Part shown: one piece after another, positions 11,216 to 23,770 of the stretch
Position numbering within the stretch: position 1 is the first letter of the stretch
Layout: each line of letters opens with the position of its first letter
Assembly (NCBI GenBank): GCA_014529385.2
Contig: CM043949.1
Location: 109,179,977-109,243,976 of the forward strand
From: Adiantum capillus-veneris
Lineage: Eukaryota > Streptophyta > Polypodiopsida > Polypodiales > Pteridaceae
Length of the DNA stretch: 64,000 bases
Reading direction: 5' to 3'
Made by a program: the position numbers and the translations under genes
Notes under the pieces: generated by a model
Seen by the model: the letters and a program-made list of their open reading frames with translations, nothing else
The model's database searches: none
What the model was told of the DNA's origin: nothing

Positions 11216-12382
11216 TGTCGTGTCGTGGCACGTACACTTCTCGATGTATGCAAATAAAATCAATCATGTACATATTGTGATATATGTTGAAGCGACTACT
11301 GCGGTCATTATCATGTACATACCTATCCGGGGAGTCGTGGCGCTAGATGTGACGCATTTGCATGCTTTTCCACTTGATAAGATGCTTAATTTATTTTGAG
11401 AATGTACATAGTCCAAGTGTTTCATGGTGGCACACCCATCTCGCCTATAAAGATTGATGCGAGCAAAAACTGCCAAAAATAGCAGCTAACAAGCGATGTT
11501 GCAAAATTGCATGGAAAGTGATCCAAAATGGTATATTGATGAAAAATGATGCTTATCTATGCTTTTTATGCTTATGCGAGTGATCCCACAAATTTAGGGA
11601 TTTTACTGACTCCGTTTGGGATTTTTCGCATCAAAAATGGCATTCTTTGGGTAAAAAAGGAGCTGAAAATGACCTAGTTTTGGTCCAAAGTGGCAAAATG
11701 GCCTAAGAATTGATACATCATCTCATATTTCTGTGGGTAAAAGAGAGAGGGCTTCTTTTTACCGAAAAAACTTTCAATTTTGCATTACTGTGTAATGGTT
11801 TCCATGGTTGCTTAATCTATGTGTAGTGCAGTCCCGCCTCTTCAAAATCTTGTATCTGAGCTAGTGAGGGAGTGAATTAGGGTTTCCCCTTATCAAAATG
11901 GTGTGTGGTCTTCACTTTAGAAGCTCTTAAATCTCTGCAAAATCCAAAAATTGTCGTCTTGAAGGTGGAAGCGCGAGCATTCCTTTCAACTGTTTGATGT
12001 TATGACTATGTAATTGGGGGTGAGGCTACATGATACCATGAAACAGGTTTGGGTTTTGATTGATAATTGTGCTTGTATGAGCGGTGAGGTTTCATGGCTG
12101 AAACTTTAGTGTTTTTAAATGGTCTTTTAAAGTGAAATTGAATGTGATTGGTGATCCTCTCATCATAATCTTGACTACGAGAACAATCAGACTCCAAGCA
12201 CGATACAAAAGAGGGTTTGTGACTTTCTTGTCACGAACGCTCTTAAATTTTTTTGTCACCCTTAGAAAGAGGGTTGGTGATTCTCCACAAACGCTTTTTC
12301 ACAAAGTGTTTGTGACTCTCATCATGAACTCTCACAGCCAGAGGTTTTGCACATTCCTAGCTAGACCGCACACATTCCGACA
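11216..12382 (+). repeat. 5' LTR of element C
   Basis: Begins TGTCGTGTCG and ends CCGACA just before the primer site. It matches 44794-45888 over nearly its whole length with scattered substitutions and indels. For example, the 3' copy carries about 34 extra bases near 44815-44848. Confidence 0.87.
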
Positions 12383-12386
12383 TTTC

Positions 12387-12404
12387 TGGTGAACCCGATG
12401 TGAA
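12387..12404 (+). other. Primer-binding site of C, tRNA-Trp-like
   Basis: TGGTGAACCCGATGTGAA lies four bases after the LTR end. It is complementary, with one mismatch, to the 3' end of plant cytosolic tRNA-Trp as I remember it (...TTCACGTCGGGTTCACCA). The tRNA identity rests on recall of that sequence. Confidence 0.6.
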
Positions 12405-12465
12405 GCAGCTGGGGTGGGGGTTCAAAAACTTGTTTTGAAAGGTTTAATTAAAAATAATTAAAGAT

Positions 12466-13742
12466 GTGGATCAACAAGAGCAACAAGGCATGCGATTTGA
12501 TCAAGGCACAATGCAAATGTTTCAAGCATTCGCCATGTTTATGCAACAACAACAGGCTACAGAAAGAAGGGAGGTGTCAGCAACAAAATCCCTTAAAGCT
12601 ATTGTGAACATAATGGACCAATTTGAAGGGAAATATGTCACAAAGTTTCTTCATGGTTATGTAAAGGAGATGGAGCTACAACGGGTTCCGGAGGTGGACA
12701 TGATTCGTAGTTTTGAGCTTGTTGTGGTCCCCGAGATTAGAGACCATGTAAGGGGAATCAGAGAGGAGCATGGAGAAGGCTGGGAGAAATTCAAATTATC
12801 CCTAAAGGAGGAATACTTCATGGAGGACTCTGAAAGGGTTACAAAAAAGACCTTCTTAAAATGGGTTGCAAAGCCAAAAGAAGGACTTTCCATCACCGAA
12901 TTGTTGAGAGAGTTTGAGCGGCGCTATGCTGAACTGTCAGGAACAAAGCGGACTACTTTGGATAGTGAAAAGACCGAATTTTTCCTTCAAGTTGCAGGTC
13001 ATGAGCTCCAAGAAAAGCTAGAGCTACTCCTTGAAGACAAGAATACAAAACAGGGTCTAAAGGCTGAGTGGAAATAGGTTGAAGACGCAGTCTCATCGCT
13101 TGCTAAGAGGCAACATCGTAGGGACAAGATGGTGGTGAATGGTACTACCTCTCCTCCTAGCACGTCAGAGATTCCACCAAAGCCTACTATTGTGAGTCCA
13201 AAAGGTGATAATTCAATGCTTGATGAGCTTGTTAAGGGCATGCGAAAAATGAAGTTAAAGCTAATAAGGCTTGAAGAGAAAGGACAACATGTTGCAGGAC
13301 AAAAATCCAAAAGCAAAGAAGGATTTGTGCACAGATGCATATGGTGTGATGGCGCAGACCATGGCAGAAGGGATTGTGATAGCTTTAGTGATGCCTTAAA
13401 AAGAGATCTTGTGTTTTTTAACGATGGCTAGATCCATTTGCGGGAGACAGGTATGCCATTAGGAACTAACTTTGGAAAAGGAGGTATGCGGAAGTTTGTG
13501 GAGGTTATGGAAACTAGTCATGCTATTTCTGCAGTGGAGGTTGCTACCTATGAGGCAAAGATAGCGCTAATTCCAAAGAAAGTGTTAAAGTATACTCCTG
13601 ATGATTTTGAGGAGGTTGATAGCTTGCGGCCATATGCAATAGCCTCAACCAAAAAAGGGAAGGTAACTAAACAGGTATTACATGAAGCTGGTGATTGCAT
13701 ACGCCATACAACAGGTTGGGATGATCCTGTGGACTCTTTATC
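12466..13742 (+). pseudogene. Element C gag with CCHC-like knuckle
   Basis: One reading frame starts at ATG 12466 and runs to the B insertion, broken by two in-frame TAG codons (ending 13077 and 13431). The first 200 residues look like a retrotransposon gag: a glutamine-rich start, then an alpha-helical region with FEGKYVTKFLHGYVKEME and ITELLREFERRYAEL. After the first stop comes a zinc-knuckle-like segment, CIWCDGADHGRRDC (about 13339-13380). The last part leads toward the protease but is cut by B. Both stops are TAG, consistent with CAG or TGG changed by deamination. Confidence 0.75.
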
Positions 13743-15350
13743 TGTCATCAAATATCTAATATCTAACCAACCCAAACGATTTTCTCATATTAAACTGATC
13801 ATTTAATATGGGATAATAAACAAGAACAAGGGTTAGAATATAGACATGTGCTTACGGATCTATCTCAACACGGGGCCAATGGTAAAGGGGCCCAAATGAG
13901 AGATGGTCTACCAAAGAGCAAGGTTAACTAATGAAGCTTAAAAGACCTTAGGTTAGCTTCATCAAAGACCTCCAATGGTTAGTGTTAAAAGTCCTTTTGA
14001 CCTTAAGCAAGCTAGGGTTGTGCTTGAGGTGAGAACCTTAGGCAAGCTAGGGTTGTGCTTGAGGTGAGAACCTTAGGCAAGCTAGGGCTGTGCGTGAGGT
14101 GGGAACCCGATCTAAACTTAGGCAAGATAGGGCTGTGCTTGAGGTGGGAACTCCACCTAAGGTGCTTGTCATGCTTGATGACTAAGGTACTTGAGGTACT
14201 TGTCACATTTAATGAGGAAGTTGCTTGAGAAGCTTCCTATGTATGGGGGGTAAGATGCTTGAGTCAAAAAGAGAACCTACTCACTTAATGAGGAAGTTGC
14301 TTGAGAAACTTCCTATGCATAAAAATCTCAAAGTTATGGCAATTCTAAAAGAGCACATGGGACACATGTCAGACTCTCACTAAGCTTAACCACATGCCAT
14401 GCTTGAATGCTATTGGTTGGGCTAAAGAGGGGTCCAATGAGCTTTTACTTCCACCTAACAAATATCTAGATATTTTCAAGCGCGCTCTCTCTAAGGGGTA
14501 AGGAGGACACTTGTCAAAAGACTACCCATATGCTTGACTGCATGCTGGATGTGATTGGCTAAGGGAGAGGGGTCCAATGAGCTTGTAGCAAGTAGAATTT
14601 TTGCCCAAAGCAAGAAAGGGGGGTGCTAGGGGGATATACACCATCACACACACTCATTGGAGACACCATTCTCACTTGGTGAAAGTTGAGGAACACCACC
14701 TCCTTCTCCAAGCTTGTGAGAGTGAAAGCCTACACCAACACTCTTGGCTATGGAATGCAAATCCAACCAATTGTCATGCTTCAATGCTTAATCTTGCCAT
14801 CTTCTCCATCTCCATTACTATGCTATTATGTATGCTAGCAAGAAGAGTAATGATAAGTGAGGAAATACTTCTTTCTCCTATGGAATGTTTCTTCTTCCTC
14901 TTCCCTATCCTCATTCCCCGCTAGCTCTCTCCACCTTCGAAGGTGTTTGAGGCCTTGGGACTGAGGCTTGGGATAGTTAATGCTTTCTTCAAGTTTATGT
15001 TATGTTATGTTTGTGATGCATGAAGCTTTCCATCTTCATTGCATCACCAAGGTCACAAGGAACACAAAGATTGTATTGTACCAAGTCTCTCTTGATGGGA
15101 GAAACTATAATACAAATGCCTATTGGAGGGGGGACTGGCTCCATATGAATCCAGTCCTCAACTATTGTCATGTTCTCTAAACTCTCTCTCTTGCAAAAGT
15201 ATTGTTCATGCCAAGTTAACTAAGTACCATGTTTATGTTGCTACCATCAATTAAGTTCACCCGCTATGCTCACAAAGTAATCTCTTAAAAGTGCTTCACC
15301 TACTTTCCTAATTCTGCTACTCTCAAAGTTCATAGGCCATTTCCATTACA
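13743..15350 (+). repeat. 5' LTR of element B
   Basis: Begins TGTCATCAAATATC and ends TTCCATTACA immediately before the primer site, 1608 bp. The first 1.15 kb is repeated at 40870-42031. It contains short internal repeats of a CTTAGGCAAGCTAGGG(C/T)TGTGC unit (about 13995-14150) whose copy number differs between the two LTRs. Confidence 0.93.
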
Positions 15351-15364
15351 TTGGTATCAGAGCA
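15351..15364 (+). other. Primer-binding site of B (tRNA-iMet)
   Basis: TTGGTATCAGAGCA directly abuts the LTR. It contains TGGTATCAGAGC, the standard plant initiator tRNA-Met primer site. Confidence 0.93.
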
Positions 15365-15764
15365 TTTGGTTTCTCTTTTCTTGCTTGAGAAGAGTGGTCC
15401 TTAAGTAGCCTATTAATGGTTGATTTTGTTAATTATATTACGGTAAGTGGGACTGGGATCTATTATCGGTTTTGTTGAGCCCACTATGTGGGATATGGTG
15501 CACATCTCGGGAGCTTTGGACTTAATAATGGAGTCTATTTAGACTTGCCTATGGATTTACCATTATTGAACCATAATAAGTCCAAAAGGAGCTATCCCTC
15601 GACAACTTTGCTATGTTAGACACACTCCACTACTCTCTAGAATTAACCAATTCAAGCCGTGGGTGTAGATACTTAAGTGCCTATTTTCAAAGGCTAAGAG
15701 GAGTAGTAACTAAGGTTTTGAATTTCCAAATCATACACTAAGTAAACATGTAAGTTTAATTAGC
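15365..15764 (+). other. Leader of element B
   Basis: About 400 bp of non-coding leader between the primer site and the first gag ATG. No structure was recognised. Confidence 0.6.
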
Positions 15765-16941
15765 ATGGCTAACAATAATCAAGAGAGGAGAATGAACATT
15801 GATAACTTTGATTTTGCACATGAAGGTGCCAATGATGATGCTCCCATGTTTGTTGATTATCTTGTCACTAGGTTGCAACAAGCTATGGGCAACCCCACTT
15901 TGCAAGCCGAAGTTACTCAACAACTTTGTGCTTATGGGATTTTCTTTCCTCTCCAAGAGGAGAGAGAGCTTACGAGGCCTCTTGAAGAGACCCCCAAAAG
16001 AAGACTCTCTCCCTTACGAGAGGAGGAATCCAAAGATAAAAAAAACAATGAATCCCTAAATTCCTCCGAAGATGTGGCTCCACGAAGATGGAGGACTAAA
16101 CGATTGCCAACTCCTCCCAAGAGGAAACGGTTAACCCATAGTCCTTCTCCTCGTCACTCCAAAAGGGAAGAGAGGAAACCAAGGAAGAAAAGGGAAGAAA
16201 GAGGTCACCCTCTTCTCCTTCTTCTTCACCTTCCTCCTCTAACGATGAAAGCTATGGCTATTCTCCTAGAGAATATAAGAGGGGAGGACATCACAAATCT
16301 TACCCTGCATGGCAAAGGTCACAAAAGCTCAAGAAGTTCAAAGAGGGAGGAAAGAGTATCTCTTTTCTCACCTATGATGGAACCTTTGGTGCTACCGACA
16401 AAGTATTGACCTTCATCCAACAATTTGATGCGGCCTTTGGAGACGAGGGTTTCACGGAGTCTTCCAAGCTACGCCATGTAGCTATGCACTTCTAAAAATC
16501 GGCTCGTCAATGGTGGGCTAGTCTTCGAGGCAATGGTGAAGCACCAAAGACATGGAAAACTCTACGAGTTTCCATCATGAAGCAATTCCTTGCATCACTT
16601 GCAATTCCTTGCAAGTGATGCAAAGGACAAAGTGCTCACCGAATGGTGGAGTTTAAGGCTTCTCTCTCATGAGTCTATCCACAAATATGTGGACAAGTTT
16701 TGGGATTTACATCTCAAGGCTACTGTCTTTCAAAAGATAGACTTTGTTGAGCAAAAACAACAATTCTGTGCAGGATTACCTGAGGAGATGGCCGAGTATG
16801 TTGACCCTTAATGGCCTGACTCTATCAGTGAAGTAATCCACCATACCATGGTTGCTTCACGCATCAATTTCCAACAAGGGGTTAGACGGAATGTCAAACC
16901 CATGGAAAATAAAGACAAAAGTGATGCAAAGGGAAAAATTA
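15765..16941 (+). pseudogene. Element B gag, N-terminal part
   Basis: The frame starts at ATG 15765 (MANNNQERRMNIDNFDF) and runs through a very basic Arg/Lys/Ser region (residues 70-190). A frame change before about 16320 carries it into the gag core: SISFLTYDGTFGATDKVLTFIQQFDAAFGDEGF, then a stop after HVAMHF, then ARQWWASLRG. It continues at 16590-16811 with the KVLTEWWSLRL..ESIHKYVDKFWDL..KATVF..QKQQFCAGLPEEM segment typical of gypsy gag. A local duplication of GCAATTCCTTGCA occurs near 16580-16612. Element A interrupts it at 16942. The zinc knuckle lies beyond A, at 37018. Confidence 0.85.
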
Positions 16942-17168
16942 TGTTGGAATTAGGGTTGCAGAGAAACACACACGGCTTGGAGAAGATGAAGGAAGCTCAA
17001 GGCACACAATAGAGAGTGTGTTACTTAGTGTGCAATGGAAAGATAGATAGCCCTAGAGTGATGGGCGTATATACAATGCTCGGGGGAAAAAACCTCCTAA
17101 AGAGGGAAAAAATACCCCGGCGGTCCTAGTGTGTTCACACACATCACTACCACATGTATATGGTAACA
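16942..17168 (-). repeat. 3' LTR of element A
   Basis: 227 bp. On the minus strand it runs TGTTACCATATACATG ... CTAATTCCAACA. The sense strand contains a TATA-like TTGTATATACGCCC in the middle, as expected for an LTR promoter. Confidence 0.95.
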
Positions 17169-17182
17169 AATCCCCCCTGGAG
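17169..17182 (-). other. Polypurine tract of element A
   Basis: The minus strand reads CCAGGGGGGATT directly before the 3' LTR. The same tract precedes the LTRs at 60876 and 61826. Confidence 0.85.
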
Positions 17183-17243
17183 TGATGCGGTGAACGAGAG
17201 CTGGCACATGAGTAAAGGGAAGTGCCATGCCATGAGGACATGA

Positions 17244-19539
17244 TCAGTCCACAAAGGGGAGTAAGCCCAAAGCTTTGCGGAAAGCTTCAAGCTTCTCACG
17301 AGACAATGCCTTTGTGAAAAGATCTGCAAGGTCGTCCTGTGTTGGCACATAAGCCAAGCTGATCTCTCCTACTGAGAGCCTCTCCCTGACATAGTGATAA
17401 TGCACCTAAATGTGCTTTGTGCAAGCATGAAAAACTGGGTTCCTCGCAACTGCCAATGCGCTCTGACTGTCAGTGTAGATAGTGTTGGCAGTGTCCTATC
17501 CAACACCCAAATCATCCATAAGGTGTCTTAGCCATACACACTCAACCGTAGCTGTGAAGACTGCCCTGTACTCAGCCTCACGACTCGAAGTGGCCACAGT
17601 AGGTTGCTTCTTACTCAACCATGATATACTTAAACTGCCAAGCATGAAACAAAAACCGCTTGTGGACACTCGCGTGCCAAAACAACCAACCCAATCCGAG
17701 TCCGAAAAAGCATGTAAGTCTAGCGGCAATGATCCCCCCTTGGGATAAAACAAGCCAAAATGTAAAGTGCCACTAAGGTAGCGGAAAATGCTCTTGACAG
17801 CCTGCCAATGCTTAGACCCTGGGCTATGCATAAATCTACTGACCTGTGAGACTGCAAACTGAATATCTGGCCTCGTGTTGCATACATAAACGAGGCAGCC
17901 AACAGCAGTTTGGTAAAGAGTGACATCAGCAGGATCACCAGCATCATGTAGACTCAACTTCAAACCTGTTTCCATGGGAGTGGCAATAGGTTTGCAATCC
18001 TCAAGTCCAAACGTACATAGCAATGTCTCTATGTAACTTTTCTAACACAAGGCAATACCACCATCACACTGCTTAAACTGTATACCCAAGTAATGATGCA
18101 ACAGCCCCAAATCTTTCATCTTGAAAGTAGCATTCAAATCAGCCTTAAATTCAGCAATATGTCTCTCATTTGGTCCAGTGGTCAGCAAATCATCAACATA
18201 AAGAACCACAATGAGAAGTACATCACCCTCACGCTTTACATACAATGTGCTTTCTGTTGGACTATTACAAAAGCCTTGTTTGACCAAATGAGTGTCACCT
18301 TTCTCATACCAAGCACGAGGAGATTGCTTAAACCCATACAAAGCCTTGTTACATTTGCACACTTTGTCCTCTTGTTCTTTTATGACAAAACCGCGAGGCT
18401 GCGTTACATAAACTTCCTCAAATATGTCACGATTCAAGAAAGCAGTAACAATGTCTGATTGATGTACATCCCAACCAAAATGAGCTGCCAATGCACAAAG
18501 AAAACGCACAGTAGTCATACGACAAGTGGGAGCAAAAGTCTCTTCATAATCTATGCCTTTTTGCTGTGCATAACCTTTTGCAACAAGTCGAGCCTTATGG
18601 CGATCGATCTCACCATCCGGCTTGCGTTTCAACTTGTAAACCCACTTCGTACCAATGGCCTTTTTTCCAGGAGGCAAATCACATAAAGTCCATGTGTTAT
18701 TTTCTATAAGTGCATCATATTTTGATTGCATGGCAGCCATCCAATTTTTTGAATTATGTGCTTCATCAAAAGTCAGAGGCTCCTCAACATCATGTAAGCT
18801 AGACACAGCCAGAGCATAACAATCTGATGCATAAGATGCATGGCAAGAGCCTGAAAGAGTACGACTAGACAAAGGTGCATCCAATTCACTGTCACGCAAA
18901 GTGTGCACCAGCCATTTTGGCATACCTCTAGCCTCCTCATTTTCAGCCCTCAAGTACATCATGTACATCTGCATCAGTAATAGGCTGATCTCAAACATTT
19001 TCAGAAACCCCCATAGGCTGTACATTTGCCTCATTGGAACTTACATTCATATTTCCACCACTGAAAAGAGGCAACAAAGTGTCATAAATGTCCTGTGAGC
19101 TTACATTACTGTCTCTAGTACATGACAGCAAGGGCTGAACAGAATCTTCCACAAACACTACATCGCGTGAAACCAGAATACGCTTTGTTTGCGGATGATA
19201 CAACCTCTAACCTTTGCTTTCAGCACTATAACCAACAAAAATACATTTGACAGCCTTATCATCCAATTTTCTGCGCTGCACTTGTGGCACCAAAGCATAT
19301 GCCAAACAGCCAAAAACACGCATGTGCTCAATAGAAGGCTTTCTATCATGCCATGCTTCATATGGAGTAATAGACTGCAAAGATTTCGTAGGACACCTGT
19401 TAAGTACATAAGTGGCACACATGATGGCCTCAAGCCAAAAAGAATGCGTCAAAGCTTGACTTTTCACCATACATCGTGCCATTTCCGTCAGTGACCTGTT
19501 TTTCCTCTCAGCAACACCATTTTGTTGAGGTGTATAAGG
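17244..19539 (-). pseudogene. Element A pol, C-terminal half (IN end, RT, RNase H)
   Basis: On the minus strand, starting at the T insertion, the sequence resumes integrase with YTPQQNGVAERKNR, which carries the catalytic Glu. It continues through the KCIFVGYS linker and the copia reverse transcriptase (WVYKLKRKPDGEIDRHKARLV, DIVTAFLNRDIFEEVYVTQPRGF, YGFKQSPRAWYEK, and an intact VLYVDDLL active site at 18189-18200). It ends in copia RNase H (SDSDWVGCFGTR..., SSREAEYRAV, ...LLPFVD and a TGA at 17244-17246). Frames at 18991-19203 and 19207-19542 are separated by a stop, and another break lies near 18024-18042. The copy is defective but well preserved. Confidence 0.93.
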
Positions 19540-19544
19540 CAATG

Positions 19545-20168
19545 TGTTAAGGCGATTACGCCGCTAGCAGAAGCTAAATAGCGAGAACTCAACCAACAAC
19601 AGAATTTGTCAGACGAGGACGGAGCTTGACCCGCAAGCGCATGGAAACAACTAGGTGGGTGTCAAATCACCTACTCGACCTTCTAATGACAATCACTACT
19701 AAGGAAATCAAATCTAAGTTCTAAAATACGCAAGTGACTGAAATCCGTACTATGAACGAATGCTATACGAAACAGGATCTAGAATCATTGAATCGATCTC
19801 AAACTCAAGGGGAAGTCTATACACTAGGTAAGAACAACACCCTAAAGACTTGAACTGCAAAATCAACCTATAATCACTCCGTGCAGTAAACGCGTATGAA
19901 GACAGGCCAAAAAATACACGTGACCGAAACTTGACCCCGATGGTACTAATGCGTAGCTCTACTTGTTGTGGTTCTATAGATATGCTGCACACTCCATTCC
20001 GACACACGAGTTGGAAGAAAACTCACACCGAAGCTCGTAGGAACTTACCACACATAGAAGCCGATAGCACGCACTCTTGGTATCTGTGCGTAGCTCTCGC
20101 CGTTGCTAACACAATGGCGGTGTCTCTTCTCCAATGGCGGCTCCGTAGCTCGCGTAGCAAGTAGATAA

Positions 20169-20229
<61 letters not shown>

Positions 20230-20519
20230 ACACAGTCACGGCGCTCAAAAAACTCACTTTGATTAAATAAAACTCTTATACTTTAGGTTACAAAACTTTG
20301 GCTTATATACCTCAGCCTTGGAGGTGAGAACATCTCTAACTAATTACATCAGCAAGTGAAATTACTTCGGGATTACAAGCTGGAAACTCGATTGAGTCCC
20401 GTTACTTAATGAATGGCTCAATTCAAAATTAATGTCGAAAAGACATTTATTACAATCAATGGTTACAAAATTGATGAGTGTGAGCAAAAATGTGGGTGTG
20501 ATCCTCTGCTGGCTCAACA
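19545..20519 (-). repeat. 3' LTR of element T
   Basis: 975 bp. On the minus strand it begins TGTTGAGCCAGCAG and ends CGCCTTAACA. It contains a (GA)n run on the sense strand (20171-20227). It matches 33340-34340 apart from about two dozen substitutions and a shorter microsatellite. Confidence 0.96.
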
Positions 20520-20533
20520 CTCCCCCCCTCCGC
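20520..20533 (-). other. Polypurine tract of element T
   Basis: The minus strand reads CGCGGAGGGGGGGAG directly before the 3' LTR, in the expected place for plus-strand priming. Confidence 0.88.
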
Positions 20534-20568
20534 GTTCATGTCGTCCCTGACATGACTTTTATGCTTGG

Positions 20569-23500
20569 TCAATAAAGTCCTGTCGTCTTGAGCATCTGCA
20601 AATGTGATTCGTATCGTAGGTTGCCGATGGTCAAGGTTGGGCCGAATATTTTGCTTTCGTGGGTGAAAAAGACGGTGTAGAAAGCTTCTTCGAATGTTTG
20701 CATGTGGAAGCTAGGCAAAAACATAATCCTTTGGTATAGGAGGTGCAACACTTTTGGAGAAGGCTGCAATGAAAGATCATATATCATATCAGTCACTGTG
20801 TCGGCCGTCGATAGTAGACTTGAGGTCGTGGCTTTATCTGGCGCGAACACTTCAATGCAAGCTAAGAGAGTCCTGCAGATTTTCTTGAGCATCTGACACG
20901 AAAGGTCAGGAGAGCCAGTAAAGAGCTTGATGGTTCCCGTTAGGGTTTTCACCATGTAGGCTTTACCTATTCTCTCTCCTGCCTTTGGTCCTGGCATCCT
21001 GGGATAATTAAGCCAATTTGGCTTCTTTTCTGCAATCTCGCCATGCTCTTTCCAGTTTCTGACTCTTGGCACCGGGCAGAAGGTTGCATTCTCCCGAATC
21101 TCCTTTGGTGCCTCCACCAAGTAGATGAGGTAGGCTGGGTATTTGTTCAGCCAACCTTTCCTCCATCTAGGTTGTGAATCTACTATCTTCTTTGACTGTT
21201 CCTCCTTTGTGATATCGCCTTCGTAAAGAGCGACATACTTCTCCTCCTCTATTCTCTTTTTCGTCTTTAGCACTTCAAATTTCATCAAAGGGAAAGACAG
21301 GCTGGGTTGCATCCACTCTTCATGGAGCACTTTTGTGTCTAATCCCTGAAGTCTAATGGAGATGAGGAGTCTCCTCTCCCATTCCATTTCCGCCTTGGCA
21401 CTCTCCTCTGCTGACTTTTCTATTTGGTCATGGAGCCTTTGTTCTTCTTCTTCAGAGATTCCTGAAGTCGAGGCCACCTCGTGAGCTGGGGCTGGATCTT
21501 CAATTGTGGTTGCCTCTCCAGTTTCTGGTAGCTCTATGGCTGCTCCACCTGATTCTTCTTGTGGTGTCTCTGTCTCTCTTCTTTGTTGCTCTTGTAGATC
21601 TTGGAGCTGTTTGCGGAGGGCCTCATTCTCTGTCCATAGTGTTTGATTTTCTAATGTGAGCCTCTCCTCTGCGGCCAATGATCCCTCTGCAATGTGCAAC
21701 CTTTGCACTTGCTCTAATCTTAGCTCTCTTTGTAAGCTTCGGATCTGGTCTTCTAAAGCTGGTACGAGAGTTCCTTCTTGTTCGGTTCCTACTCTGCTAG
21801 CTCTAGGGGTAGTCCTAAGTCTAGTGATTGTTCTTTCTTGGAGCTCGACTCTTTCCCTTAGCTCAATGAGCTCATCCTTGGCTGCCTCCAACTCATCTTC
21901 TATCCGCTCCTTTGCTTCTTGTGCACTTGTTACCTCTCTTGAAGCCTCGGCTAGCTGGAGTATCAAGCCGTCTCTCTCATTTTCCACGTCATAGAGTGAT
22001 GCTTTATGACTTTCAGATTCAGTCATAGCATTCTCTAATTTCCTCTGCAACTCTGCTTCCCTTTGTTTGGCTGTCTCAATCTCTACTTCCTTTGCCCTGG
22101 ATCTTTCTTTGATCTTGCCTAGCAGTTCATGCACCATGTGCATGTCTTTTTCATCTTCATTTGTCAACTCTAAAGCTCTTTCTGCCACCACCTCCACTGG
22201 CTTCGGCTCTTCTAGTACGTTCTGTTCGTCCAGTTTCTCTTCACTTTCTTTTGTACTCTTTGTTTTTTCCTACGTCCCTCTCCGATCATCTTGTTTTTGT
22301 AGGGTGATCCCATAAACTGCCTCAAGGGCCTCTGCTTCAGTGTATCCTATCACTACCAGATCCTCATAATCATTTCTCTTTTGCTGAACTGGATCTATCT
22401 CCTTTTCTTTGGTCTCGGCCTTCGGCTTTTCCAAATCATCTGTGTCCATCTCTATTGTGGTCTCTTCCACGATATTTTCCGTCTTCTTCGGGCTTGGTAC
22501 ATCAGTCATAGAGGGGTATCTGTCCTCAGCTTCCTTGGCTTTCCCCTTGTCGGCTTGCCCATCTTTCTCTTGAGATTTAGTTTGTATGGCTCGACAGGTT
22601 GCTGCTCCAGTATAGCCTCTGACTCCTCATAAGCTTTAATATATTGATCGTATTGATCAACATGTGGCCTGGCTGAGCTAGTTCCAACTTTGGTGGGGTC
22701 TGGCACCCACTTTTCTTCAAAGTCGCCCTTTAGAGCTCTTTCTGCTCTAAACTGCTCCACTAGTCTTTCCATTCTTGCCACTTTCTGACTTTTGGTTTGC
22801 TTGGGAGCAACCTTCTTCTTTACTTTCTTCATAAGCGGCTCGTCCACCTCCTCTTCAGGTTCTGAAACTATTTCTAGTTTCCGGCGTGCTCTTGTGGACG
22901 CCCTCTGGATACTTCGGCCTGTTCTTCCTCCTCGTCGGCTTCTCTAAGCCACTCATTCTGGGAGCGAACCTTTGGCCACTGATCTCTAGCTCCAATAGCT
23001 TCATAAGCTATTCTTGTCAGAATTTCCGCTCCTCCTATGTACTTTGGCTTCTCGTTGTGCATGGCAATTACTTGCTTGTGGATGTGTTGAGCGTAATTCA
23101 CCTCTTTTGGCATATTGCTGTTTAATGCCCATGTGATGGTGGTCGCAATGGCATGGGGCGGTGTCGTATACTTTTGCGGTCTTTTACTGCAAACATGGAG
23201 AAACTGGTTGTACAGTCGGCAAAGGGTTGCCGCTCTTTGGTCAGCCATATCTCCATAGGTTGCATTCTGTTTCTTGGATCCATAAACCTCTATGGCCTCC
23301 CTTCTTTCCCTGACAGAGCTCCCTTTGTTGTGCAGCTTCAATGCGTCTGCAATGAGCTGTGGAGTGATCTGTACTTCTACTTTCTCTCCATCCATGGCTG
23401 TCAATGTGGCTTTCCCATCCTTCTGAATGGATGTTGCCAACTCGTACACTCATTTTGTATCCACACCTGATGGTCTCGAGGTGAAGAAACTGTGCAAGTC

Positions 23501-23770
23501 TGCCCTTTCCAGGTACCTGCTGATGTCTTCTGACCTGCTATAATCTACCAATTCTTGTGGGATCATCGGTACATCCACCGCTTGCCCTTGAGGATCTCTG
23601 AAAGTCCCCTGGTAGATGTTTATTCCCTCTTTCTCCAATACTGCTTCCTCCACCCAAGTTTTGGTTGGCTTGAGGGTTTTTGTTGGAATGTCAAAGGGTT
23701 CCGCTTCTGCAAGAGCATCTTTGATTGTCGGTCTTTTTCTCTTCGTTGCCGATAACTTGGCGGAATCCAT
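20569..23770 (-). pseudogene. Element T accessory protein, coiled-coil, unknown function
   Basis: Five consecutive frames (23770-23450, 23449-22874, 22847-22506, 22509-22270, 22197-20569) read as one decayed gene of about 1,060 codons. The first two share a frame across one TGA (at 23451). The fourth and fifth share a frame across one TAG (about 22268). Only two frame changes are needed, near 22874 and 22508. The N-terminus starts MDSAKLSATKRKRP, which looks like a nuclear signal. It is followed by a globular region (SRYLERADLHSFF, VYELATSI, VEVQITPQLIADALKL, RAATLCRLYNQFL) and a second basic cluster (KKVKKKVAPKQTKSQK). A heptad-rich coiled coil covers about 250 residues of the last frame (LQRKLENAM, LEDQIRSLQREL, ENEALRKQLQDLQEQQ). 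The C-terminal 250 residues are globular and tryptophan-containing (QPRWRKGWLNKYPAYLIY). I recognise no catalytic motif and no envelope-type signal or membrane segment. Its place 3' of pol, in sense orientation, is where plant retrotransposons carry extra frames. Confidence 0.72.

Noticed and set aside
20569-22197. Envelope-like protein in element T
   Set aside because: No signal peptide, no transmembrane segment and no cysteine-rich ectodomain; the centre is a soluble coiled coil.
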